From NCBI GenBank assembly GCA_914767715.1, contig OU612066.1, positions 22,666,283 through 22,730,282 of the forward strand: 64,000 nucleotides of DNA. The letters are read 5' to 3'. The DNA comes from Membranipora membranacea (Eukaryota > Bryozoa > Gymnolaemata > Cheilostomatida > Membraniporidae). Position numbers and translations under genes: made by a program. Positions within the stretch are counted from its first letter, which is position 1, and each line of letters opens with the position of its first letter. The notes under the pieces were generated by a model. The model saw only the letters and a list, made by a program, of their open reading frames with translations. It was not told the origin of the DNA and did no database searches. Shown in pieces: positions 12,401-21,792 of the stretch.

Positions 12401-15400
12401 CATCAAATAAAGGTGAATATTAGTCAAACAGTTTTGGTGAGCTACTTGTATTGAGATGGAAACATTTTTTTAATAAATAAAAAATGTTTCCAATTTAAAT
12501 ATTTTCTCTCACTTATAGTTTACGTAATCAGCTTGAGCAGACTAAACACGAGTCGAGCCTACAGATGACTCAGTCTAAGCTTGAGTCGGTCAGATATCAG
12601 GGAAATGTAGAGAGGGAGCGTGATAGTTTAGCCAGTCATGTCGACGGTAGGTGTTCATCATTCGTTTAACAACTTACATTCAATCAAACCGTTTTAATGC
12701 TTGTCTAGGAGGAAGATTGTTAAACAAAGTTTTTTTTATTTATAGACCATCAATTTAAAAGAAGTATCTTGTTAAGGTTCATTTCTGACCCAACTTCATG
12801 GCTAAACTGCTGTATTCATGGCGTTCAGGTTGATTGATGTTTGGAATCTGTTGGTTTGCTTACTTAATAATATAGTTTGTGTAGTAATGGGCATACGTAT
12901 CTGTGACTTCGCACTATGATCAATGTTATGGCGTTGATAATTGATACTCTTATTTTGCACAGAACTGAAGTCGCGTATCGAGGCCCAGCAGCTAGTTATT
13001 CAGCAGTTTGAGACTTCACTCCGAGAGAAAGAACGAGACTGCGCCGAGCGACTAAGCGCAGTCCGAGAAGAAGAGTTCCAGAAGTTATCTCAGGCTAATC
13101 ATGAGAGACAATCTCTCGAGTCTAAAATACAGACACTAGAGAGACAGAAAGTGGAGCACGACGATCTGTTACATCGAGACCAGCTGAGGTACGAGCAGCA
13201 GCTCCGAGAACACGGACACAGTAAATCTGACCTAGAAAAAGAAGTCACTACGCTACGGTAGGCTCATTTTCCGATTCTCAAACTTTATCGCCCTCCCTTA
13301 TCACCCCAGCTTGTCACTTGATTATGTTAGTGTGAGTTGCCTTGCCCTGTCCCTGATGATCGTAAAGCAAGAAGTCACTATGCAACGGTAGGCTCACAAT
13401 CTTATTCTCAAACTAACTTGCTGGTCACTTAATTATATTTGTTGGAGTTGCCTTGCCCTGTCCCTGATGACTGTAAAAAAAGACGTAGTGGCTACCCTAA
13501 AGTGTGCCCATTATCTAATTATCAAACTTTTTACTGCTAATTCCATTTTGATGATTGCTTTCTATAAGGATTCAAAGCAAAAAGTACAACAACAAAAACC
13601 TAATTATTAATGTTATACATATATAGTACAGTATGTGCAGATTTATCTTTTCTGAGGTTGGCCCTATTTTGACAAGCATTGTTTGGCATGTGGGTAACAT
13701 GTCTACCTTTTATTATCTACTGTGGCTATGTACAGTGACATTGTCAAGTGGTTGTTTTGGAGTTCCATTGTTGACATCCTTCAGACAAGGTCAGCTCAAC
13801 CTACTACTCGGATGTAGAGGCAATTTTTATTAGTGGTATTAATTGGATTCACCCTCCAGGTGCCTTAATTTGTAAATCAAACTCTAAATAAAGGACAGAA
13901 TTCACCAGCCAGACGTTAACCCTAGGGAATAATAGTGTTCTCAGGAAGAAAGGTTTGCCGTTTCGCGCGGCCTTAAAATTTGAAGATTATAGAAGATCAA
14001 CTCCAAACTAGCTAAACTAAACTCTAGCTTATATATACGTAGTTTAAGTGCTCAAACGGTGCAAGATGCTGGTAGAGGCATTTCATTATCAACCACTTTC
14101 TCCCCAATATATACACGGTATTTTTGTATATATTTATTTTTATTTTATTTGCATTCATCATCATCCGTAGATATTCTCCCTAATGTGCAAAAATGGCAAT
14201 AATCAAAAATCAAGGAACCAATCAAACACATTTTAATTTCACATATGATATAAATTTCCTTACAGCTCAAAGATACAGAATCAGACCCAGGTACACAGTG
14301 ACTTGGAGTATGAGAGGAGTAGATGTAACGATCTCAGGAATCAGGTAATGAAGCTGGAGGCTGAGAACTCGGCGCTGCAGACCTCAGAGAACGAGCTGAC
14401 TGAGCTCATTGGTCACCTCAGACTAAAACTTACCACTAACAATGAGGAGCTGAGGAGGAGTAAACATGTAGAGAACTCACAGCACGCTACTGCTGACAAG
14501 GTATGATGTCTTATTATTTCGTATTTATTATTTGATTTTTATATTAATTATGTATTGATTATGAATTAATTATTATATTGTATTTATCATTTTGACATTT
14601 TTGCGATTCATTTTGCAATAAAAATAAATTACCTAATGATTGTGTGATGAAATTGATTTGCCTTGATCAGCTTGATGGTCAGTATTTGATATAGAATTTC
14701 ACTCGCCACAAATTTTGTGGCAGTCAAGTGAATTTTATTCTGGTAGTTGAGACTTTTTACCAGTTTTAAAATTTTTAATTTTTGTCTCATCGTAACAAAT
14801 TGCAACTCGTGGTCTGTAAAAGAAAGTAACACTGATTGCAGAGAAAAATATCAAACTGTATTTTATTGATGATTTTAATTCAGGTGCTGGCTCAACACAA
14901 AGCTGTCTGGTCGGATGAAAAACAGGAACTGAAGAAACGTGTCGAGGAGTTAGAGAAGAAATTTGTGGACACTCGAAACAATCTAACCAAAGATACTCAG
15001 GAATTTAACAAAGTATGTCAGAATTGAGAGTAGTTTAATTCCATTGTGGACTTCCAATTTAATTACCGATCTTGTCATGTGCCATATGAAAAAATATTGA
15101 ACGTTAAAATTTGAACCAATGCCGGTTCATAAACAAAGGGCCTGTCGTAGCTCATGATCTTACTCGTTCTTATTTCACTAGTATAGAGTTATAGAAATTT
15201 TCTGAAAATTTCATCATTTTGTGTTTTAGAAGAAACAAGTATATTCAAAGCTTGTGGACAAGTTACGAAGGAAGCTGGAAATATCCGAAGCTGAAAAGCA
15301 AGAACTAGTTATACAAGTTGAGAGTGTAAAGTAAGTGAAGTACATTTATTTAATAGGTGCCAATAAAGTTATGAAAAATGAAAAAAATACATTAAAATGG

Positions 15401-17982
15401 TTATTTCTTTTGCTGGTTGGATTGTATGCTTGCTTACAATTTGTTTACATTCTATATTACATATTACATGTATTGTAGAGGATATGTACCACCAGAGATA
15501 TTTAACCAGCTGAAGAAAGAACTGAAGGATTTAAAGAATAGACACAGAGAGTATAAACATATAATGCTATCCGGTGATATCACACATCAGCCGATAGGAG
15601 ATAAATCCTTCGCCTCGGCCAGTGTACACAATGCTCAATTCGATATCAGTCCTGATCGAACACAGGTAAGCTACTTACCGTACATATTTTATTGTTTTCA
15701 TTCTGTTAAATTCACTGACAAAGCCAACTGATGGTGGTGACAGAGGTGACTTACTCTTTGGTCTGTTCCCCAAACATTTCAATAATTGTTCAGGGCTGGT
15801 TGATAATTAAATGTCAATGCTGACAACCAAAGATTTGTTTCGGGTGGTTGATAATTAAATTACCACCACCAGCAACATCCAACCATTGGGTCAGTTGGGG
15901 CTTGTCTAATTGAAAAACTACTATGTGTTATTCACGAAAAGTGCGAGCCCTCTAGCTAGTCTGTTCACAAACTAATGTTTGCCAGGGTTTGAAGTTGCCT
16001 TGCCCTGTCACTGCTGATTGTAAATTCTGTTGGTGTTATGCTCTTATAGGAGAGTATAGATGACAACCATTAGGTAAAATCTAAATGTAGTCATAATTAG
16101 TAAATTAAGTTATATATGAGTCTACCATGTCCATATTTCAGTCCTGTCAATGTTGTTATGTGTCACCAAAATGATCTAATAAAATGATCTGAGAAGATTG
16201 TTCATTTCATAATTTCCTGATTGGAACTTGGCTAATAACCAAAATGATTGAAGCCTTTTTTGAAAGGTTTCTCACCTCATTTGACTCTGAGCGCTTCGAC
16301 TATTTTGCTCTATTAGCTAGGTTCTAACCTTACCTATCTCTTTAACTGAAATACAAAATTTAATCAAAAACTTGGTGATAAGTCAGCGCTGCACATTCTA
16401 TCTTCCTTCCTGTTCACAACTAGCTTAGCTTGTGTAAATCATTAGCAGGTTTATTTCTCTACATTTCCTCTATTTGTATGCTCCTTAGATTAACCTAGAC
16501 TAGACTAGACAGCACGCTTATATTATCATTCATCCACAGAGCACCTCCAAAACCTCTATCCTACTCAATATTGTCTCCCCTCACATTTCAATTCCGTATG
16601 TTAGTCAGATTGAAGATAAAGCACTGTTTCTTTGAGTGTCCAGATTTAAAATTTCAGCCTTATCAAAGGGTTCGAACATGACATGTAACTCCTTATCATG
16701 TCTTATCACTATTTCAATTTAGTTCAGAATATGGTCAAATTTTTTAATTAAATGAAACTATGCTCGTTGCTCAATCCTGCCATGTTTGTGTTTATACAGG
16801 AGTTACCAGAGCTAGCCTCGTTAGTACACCGTATGGATCGACTCGATGAGAACCAGAGACGATCAATGACTGCGATGAGTGGAGTACGGTCTCCTGCTGC
16901 ATCTAGTTCCATAGATGACGATATATCATTGTAACTTGACCACTGAATTACCCCCACCCCACACACTCATAAAGCCCTCATATATCAACTCGACCACTCA
17001 ATTACCCCCCCCCCCTTCTCCATACCCCATATTACACATCATACTTATCAATTGACTCAAATCTTATACTTCCGTTCATTTGAAGTACCTCTCTACTTCT
17101 AATGAAGTTTCAAGCAGTATCTCTTGATATCAGACACCCAATTTAAGCCAACTGCTCAAACTTTTGCTCCATATCTTCATAATTATGACCCTGACCTGAT
17201 ATTGGAATTCTGCTTGATAAGGGAATCTATACTGGTGATTTTATGTAAATTCTGTGTGTTTTACTGATATTATCTTATTCATTCACTTGTACAATGTATT
17301 TAACACTAGACGATCTCGATTTGTGACTATTTTACTTTTCTGTGACATGATTGCCAAAGTATATACTTATTATCTGCGGAACCGTCCTAATGGATCTGAC
17401 CAATTTTTAGTTTGATGATGACATTATATAATCTAGCTGATATGGTAAAATAATCATTTGTTTTCAACGAATATCGTTAGAATTGCTCGACAGATTTTAT
17501 CCTATGAAATTAAAGCTGTATAACTTGATCAAACTGGCTTTATGCTACATCATTGTTGCTTCCCTCACCAGTTTTCAAGGGGAGGCAACTATATGCCAGT
17601 GAAACCGGTCCAACTTGATATACTACTACATGACTGATTCTAATAGTGGCCACCTATGAAAATGGGAACTGTGGCCTATGAACAATTGACAGCATTTCCA
17701 ATAAAGTAAAGAAAATGAACAGAAATCCGCCACGTACCGACCATTTGTAGTGTCTAACTTACCGTTCATTCTCGGTACGGCAGCTTTGAGGTAATTATGG
17801 TCTCTCAAGGTCCTCTGAAGTTCCTCCTTAGACAGCTTGTATATCTCTCCTATTGGACGATATTTGGTAGTTTTCTCACACATTATATCCAAGGTAGTGC
17901 TATCAACACAGCGGTAACTTCTGACTATGGTTAGGATGACACACAGCTGTGTCCAGGAGAATATTTGCTTCCCGTCCGACAT
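469..17982 (-). CDS. Secreted cysteine-rich protein, possibly WSC-like (partial, 5' three exons)
   Basis: Three exons read on the minus strand: 17982-17763 (ATG start), 2301-2107 and 623-469. Lengths 220, 195 and 155 give phases 1, 1 and 0, and the frame stays open across both junctions. Donors are ACG|GTAAGT, CAC|GTAAGT and ATG|GTATGT; acceptors end TTTGCAG and TTGTAG. The 190 visible residues begin with a likely signal peptide (hydrophobic WTQLCVILTIV, then a polar stretch). They carry many cysteines (DWSCCPPCGDG in exon 2) and four N-glycosylation sequons (NAS across the first junction, then NQT, NTS, NFS). Exon 3 (RGCWYRN ... CALMARAANFSYF) faintly recalls a WSC carbohydrate-binding domain, in which a Cys-x3-Ala helix precedes a Tyr-Phe-Gly motif. 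The family is not securely recognised. The gene continues off the left edge; a possible next exon starts at position 8 (acceptor TGTCACAG). Exon joining across 15 kb is inferred from phase only. Confidence 0.5.
809..899. mobile_element. Foldback element, family A (GGCTCTGATTGGCT)
   Basis: The block TGTGGGCTCTGATTGGCT followed by AGTAAGCC occurs twice in direct order (815-841 and 849-874). It then occurs inverted (GGCTTAC...AGCCAATGTGTGGG read on the minus strand, 870-899), forming a strong hairpin. Related elements lie at 25671-25740 and 30897-31100. Confidence 0.6.
2818..2850. repeat. Short palindrome TGTCTTG(n)CAAGACA
   Basis: CTGTCTTGGCAAGCTTGTCAAGACATG is nearly self-complementary. The same core recurs at 54187-54216 (CTGTCTTGACAACATTGTCAAGAC) and as half copies near 3845 and 62883, so it is a dispersed repeat. 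Confidence 0.45.
3646..3759. mobile_element. Foldback element with CATGGGCCC termini
   Basis: It starts CATGGGCCC and ends GGGCCCATG. Just inside, CTTACATATCTTTACTTTGC pairs imperfectly with GGTATGTAAG and the preceding bases. At 114 bp it is a compact MITE-like hairpin in the large intron of the secreted gene. Confidence 0.55.
4896..4932. repeat. Short tandem repeat, 16-bp unit
   Basis: The unit GATCCATCAGACCTG is repeated about 2.3 times with one extra base, giving a small local duplication. No function is seen. Confidence 0.5.
6740..16934 (+). CDS. CEP83: CEP83 (CCDC41)-like centriolar distal appendage protein
   Basis: Fourteen exons: 6740-6803, 7094-7207, 7472-7829, 9003-9153, 9614-9838, 11035-11151, 11524-11774, 12519-12646, 12963-13257, 14266-14500, 14884-15012, 15230-15330, 15479-15665, 16800-16934 (TAA). 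All introns are GT-AG and every phase closes, giving 829 residues against 701 in human CEP83. CEP83 is a coiled-coil protein of centriole distal appendages, needed to dock the mother centriole to membrane and start a cilium. Recognisable blocks are LLAEERQRCSQHKENY near residues 155-170 (human MLIDERLRCEHHKANY), LKHDFTFLKTEYEH (human LRYEHTFLKSEFEH), YVPPEIFNQLKKELKDL near the C-terminus, and a final helix ELPELASLVHRMDRLDENQR. The first 60 residues are an extension missing from the human protein: MGNADSKS, which fits an N-myristoylation signal, then a lysine-rich stretch. The gene lies inside an intron of the minus-strand gene at 469-17982. An ATTAAA about 570 bases after the stop may be the poly(A) signal. 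Confidence 0.88.
8516..8577. repeat. Perfect hairpin flanking a TA run
   Basis: GTTTTACCAGAGACTATA and its inverted copy TATAGTCTCTGGTTTTAC enclose a TA-dinucleotide run, inside a CEP83 intron. It could be a small MITE or a cruciform-prone site. Confidence 0.6.
9805..10140 (+). repeat. Degenerate copies of CEP83 exon 5 boundary in the next intron
   Basis: The exon end and donor region (GATCTCAGGCTACAACACG, then GCAGAGGTAAATATATT and GGGTCTGTGCTAAGA) is echoed several times downstream. Examples are GATCTCAGGCTGCAAAA at 9915, then GATCTCAGGCTAAAACTTAAGG near 10060 with AGATGTAAACATATTGAGG after it. The copies have decayed, and none appears to extend an open frame with good splice sites. Confidence 0.6.
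11795..12350 (+). repeat. Tandem repeat array in a CEP83 intron
   Basis: GCGCTTGACAAATAACTGACAG with the following CCATTGTTTG occurs near 11883 and again near 12264. CTCGATACATTGCTCA near 11799 recurs as CTCGATACCTTGCTCA near 11969, each followed by GCAACTCC. Together they form two to three diverged units of roughly 170-380 bp. Confidence 0.5.
13240..13500 (+). repeat. Duplicated CEP83 exon 9 boundary
   Basis: The exon end GAAGTCACTACGCTACG|GTAGGCTCA is repeated at 13370-13397 as GAAGTCACTATGCAACGGTAGGCTCA. The following intron text (TTCTCAAAC, TTGCCTTGCCCTGTCCCTGATGA) is repeated too. A third, weaker copy follows near 13480. The unit is about 120 bp and spans a splice donor. Confidence 0.65.
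17521..17625. mobile_element. Foldback element, family B, at CEP83 3' end
   Basis: ACTTGATCAAACTGGC ... GTTGCTTCCCTC pairs with GGGGAGGCAAC ... CCAACTTGATA. It is the same family as 283-397 and sits between the CEP83 3' UTR and the first exon of the opposite-strand gene. Confidence 0.5.
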
Positions 17983-18654
17983 ATTTTGGTTTTATCGTTT
18001 TTGTTGCCACTCTATAAACTCGCCATGCATATATATCTCTCTACAATATTGTATCTGCTTTTTGTGCGACGTAATTTGGCAGTTGCGTTTATTTGGCTCG
18101 GCATCAAGCTATTGTTTTGTGTTTGTAGGGATATTTTAGTATAGGATACAACCCTTTTTCCTGGTTTTATAGCGGTGATTTGTGTATGTTAATAGCTGAA
18201 CATCAAATATCAACGAAACCATCAAACTGTGTTAGGTCCCATTAGTCGCCTTGTGGATAATTAGCCTCTGAGCACTTGTTTTGCTTATGAGACATTATTT
18301 GGCGCCTGGAAAAAAAGGGTGTGTCTAGGAGCGCTGCTGAATGTGTTTGGTTTATCTTCTATTGTGTGCTATATTGGCAGCGGATAATCCCATAAATTCT
18401 GCTGCCACAAAACAAGAATCACTTGTTGATTGTTGAATCTATCTGACGCCTTCACAGGCTTGTCTACTCATGATGAAAATTACAAAGCATCTGCGATTTG
18501 GCATTCGATTCTGTTTGTATTTATGTCATGCGTTTCATATCATGGCCAGCCTAAATTTTTATTATAGAAAAAAACCATCATTTTGCTATATATTTACATC
18601 CAGATTAGATAGATCACAGAGTAAATATACCTTACTCTGTTGATTTACCTTTAG
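17983..18654. promoter_or_regulatory. Probable shared promoter region between divergent genes
   Basis: The minus-strand secreted gene starts at 17982 and the plus-strand proline-rich gene must start in or near this 670-base gap. No exon with the required phase-1 donor could be fixed here. Only position supports the call; no core promoter motif is claimed. Confidence 0.3.
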
Positions 18655-21600
18655 GTTTAACGTCATGCAGTGAATCATGTGTGACAGGACAAGTTTGTGT
18701 CAATGACAAATTGCATTATGACTTGGTATCCAATAGTTTTTTACTATTGGACAGCGATGACGAGTGTCCACAAAATGAGTGGTTTCAGCTTTGGAAAGAC
18801 TCGGGCAAACAGGGTAGGCAATTTATTTTTCCGGTATATATATATATGGGTATATACTGCATCAACAAAGATATTCTTCAAGTTCTTTTTATCACTGTAT
18901 GAATCTATACAATGATTTGCCATTGGAAGAATAATTCAGATTGACATCCCAAACTGCGATGAAAAGCAGGGCTATGCGGTTTGGGATAACTCTGATACTA
19001 TAAAGTTCCACTACGCCGCTTCATTGCTGACAATTCATACTCCATATTCATTTTTCAGATATTTTAGTAGATAAACGAGAAGCTCAGGGAGAATCTTCTT
19101 TGCTTATTTATATTTTCAGAAGCTGAGAGTACATGTTGTAACTCCGACAGCGAATGCTGAATTGCTGCCTGCCCCGCAGTATAGAGACGCTATACAGACA
19201 ATAACCAATCATAAATCAGGGTACAATACGGAGTGTCAGGCTCAATCTCCAAGAGCCCTCACCCACCAAGCCACCCAGACTAAGCTTATAACAATGACCA
19301 CCTTCACTCAGACTACCGTATGTTACAGTGCTTGGCGCATGCTGACATTTATTGTGTCTATATTGTCATCATTTGTAACAGAAGAATAACTGATAAAAAC
19401 TGATGCGAGTGTCATGTGATATCAGCTATTAAAAAGTAGTTATTTTTAATATCATGTTTTGTATTATCTGGATTATCCTCTCCCGGAGCGCATGGTTTAG
19501 TTCGAAAGTCAATTCTGAGATGAGATCTGTCACTGAATCTAGGGATAATACTGTGCAATTTATATTTTCCTATTTCCATTCCATGCACATAGCCATTTTC
19601 AGTCTATACTCTTGTACTCGTGTTTTATCTCCACCTACACGTGTGCTTTCCCTTTTGACATCTTCACCCTTCTCAATTATTTTTTTCATATTTGTCCTGT
19701 CACTAGAGAGATGCTGGGACCATGATGGAATGTCACCCCTGTCACTATCAGGTACCTTCTGTCAATGCTGCTGGGTGTGGATGCAGTGGTTGTTTTCAGT
19801 CGGATACATCAACTCATGCAGCAGGAGAAAACACCAGGCAAAGGTAAAATCTATATCCGGTAAACACGTAGTCATAATACAACATTTCTAAATTAAGCTG
19901 TAATAAACCTGAACTTTGATGATCATCATAATTTCATTTCTAATTTTGTGTTCCATTTTTTTTATTGCAGTTTCTGTTTTCAGTACTTTGGTGATATGGT
20001 TAACCAATAAGGGCAGTAAAATAAAAACTATGTTTAGTTTAACATAATAGGATCAGCTTGCTGACAAATATGATCTGTCTGATTTAAGAAGTACGGATGG
20101 TTCTGGTATGTTTGAATGGGGAAATGAAGCAATGCATGAATCAACATTGTATCCACACCCTGTACTACCACCGCCACCACCACTACCATCGCCTCAACCA
20201 CCTGCTCAGTTTGCCCATCAGTGGGCAGCTGGTGCTGTGCAAAGACAGATACCACCATGCTCAAACTGGCGTAATCAAAACAGCCACATGGCACCAAACT
20301 TTGGTTGCTGCTACTCAGGACTTATCCCTCCACCACCACCACCTGATGTCATCCAACAGGGACATCTAAGTCCTGTAAGGTTTCCTCCTCCCCCATTCAC
20401 AAGGCTACCACCGGTAAGTTAGATGCATTAGTATTGGACGTAGTGTATAGTTATACACAAAAATTATCACCAACAGATAACTCCTCATTTAAAGTCAGAG
20501 AAAGTTAGCTTGGAAGCAAAAGGAATCTTTTTTCAGATTTTTATGCGCAGCTGGATACGGATGACTTCATTCATTTGCTGAATTTTTCTCTGACAAATCA
20601 TGTGGCACCAATCACTCGCTCACAGTAAATAGCCATCCTACGATCCCCATATCCCAATAAGCTTACACCAGGGGCAGCCTGTTTGCAAAACAACACAGTA
20701 GTTTTATGTTGTTTATAAATTTTATTTTCAGCCCATTCCCTTTATTCCACCTCCACCCCCACGCTTGTCACAGTATGGGATACATCATCACAGAAACAGA
20801 GTGCAATACATTGATGATCATGGTGACATTGAATGTGTGAATTTGGAACAAGACTCAGCTCAAGTCAAGCAACATGATTCCTCTCGGAGGAGCGATAGGA
20901 ACGATATCGCGGAAGAAATTTCCAATGAGAAACAGCTTATTCATATGGCGCTCGACGAGGTAATGTATTGCCGCTACTGCCTCGTAATCCAGCATGGAAA
21001 GCGGTAACAACATATTATTATGAATTGCAATATTATTGAAAACATCCACTCAATTCGTCTGTTAGTCCAGATTAGGTATTAAGTGCATTTTAATAAGAGT
21101 GAGAGGGACAGGGAATATCAGCCAACACAACCTTGGGCTTTCCTTGTTCATCCGACATCCATCTCCCATTATTGTCATATTTTATTTGTTTACCCATACC
21201 ATTGCCTGATCATACGCATTTCGTGATTATACTCCGAAGGTCTTTCAATGAGAGTTTGCGATGTTTTAAAATTATCACTGTCACTATGCTCTAATTCATC
21301 ACTCACTCTGTGTTTCATTAGACCAATTTGTTTGTTCACAAATTGTTCACTCAGAGTGTATTATAATTCCCTCAATGAGTGAGCGATTTGGGAACGAAAC
21401 CCCTAGCAGATCTCGCTCACAGCTAAAACCAATCAGATATACATTTTGGCAGTTTTGAACTAAAAGACCCCTCTGTCTCACAGTCACATACCATCCGGAA
21501 TGGTAGACAGCTAGATTTGACCTTTACCTTTTACCCTTGCCTACTTGCAGTTTCTGGAAAAGTTAAATATAAATGGTAGACAGACCACTAAAGGTCGTTC

Positions 21601-21700
21601 GGATAGCGCAGTGAATGAAGTCAGTAATACGACAAACCTTCAAAAAGAGCCCCAAGATACTGACAATGAGCAAAAAGGGGAGAGTGAGAGTAAAACTTGA
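18655..21700 (+). CDS. Uncharacterised proline-rich protein (5' end missing)
   Basis: Six exons: 18655-18833, 19120-19317, 19752-19843, 20092-20413, 20732-20959, 21551-21700 (TGA). Phases are continuous if the first intron uses donor CCG|GTATAT; the better-looking GG|GTAGGC at 18814 would break the frame. About 390 residues are visible. No Met occurs in the first exon, so at least one upstream exon is needed between 18.0 and 18.65 kb. Order of segments: an N-terminal part with LLLDSDDECPQNEWFQLW and KLRVHVVTPTANAELLPAP; a Thr/Gln-rich stretch (THQATQTKLITMTTFTQT); a small Cys-rich exon (AAGCGCSGCF); a central region with three polyproline runs and scattered Trp, His and Cys; a charged helix (AEEISNEKQLIHMALDEFLEKL); and an acidic Gln/Ser-rich tail. 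I do not recognise the family. Polyproline runs suggest SH3, WW or profilin binding, but that is inference. It converges on the ENDOD1-like gene, with the two stop codons 92 bases apart. Confidence 0.6.
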
Positions 21701-21772
21701 GAAACTCAAGTACAAGTCCAACTTTTCATCTCCATTAAGTTCACTTGTTTTAGTTGAGCTGCTTTGCTTTAG

Positions 21773-21778
21773 TTTATT
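21773..21778 (-). terminator. Poly(A) signal AATAAA of the ENDOD1-like gene
   Basis: Plus-strand TTTATT reads AATAAA on the minus strand, 15 bases after the TAG stop at 21795-21793. This gives an extremely short 3' UTR. The opposing signal for the plus-strand gene starts 8 bases away, at 21786. Confidence 0.45.
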
Positions 21779-21785
21779 ATTTAGA

Positions 21786-21791
21786 AATAAA
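21786..21791 (+). terminator. Poly(A) signal AATAAA of the proline-rich gene
   Basis: AATAAA lies 86 bases after the stop codon at 21700. Cleavage 10-30 bases further on would fall inside the last exon of the opposing ENDOD1-like gene, so the two mRNAs would overlap. Confidence 0.5.
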
Positions 21792-21792
21792 T

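Noticed and set aside
19454-19891. Open frame of 145 codons on the plus strand
   Set aside because: It overlaps the exon at 19752-19843 in another frame. Its upstream part has no coding character, and the exon frame chosen fits the phases on both sides.
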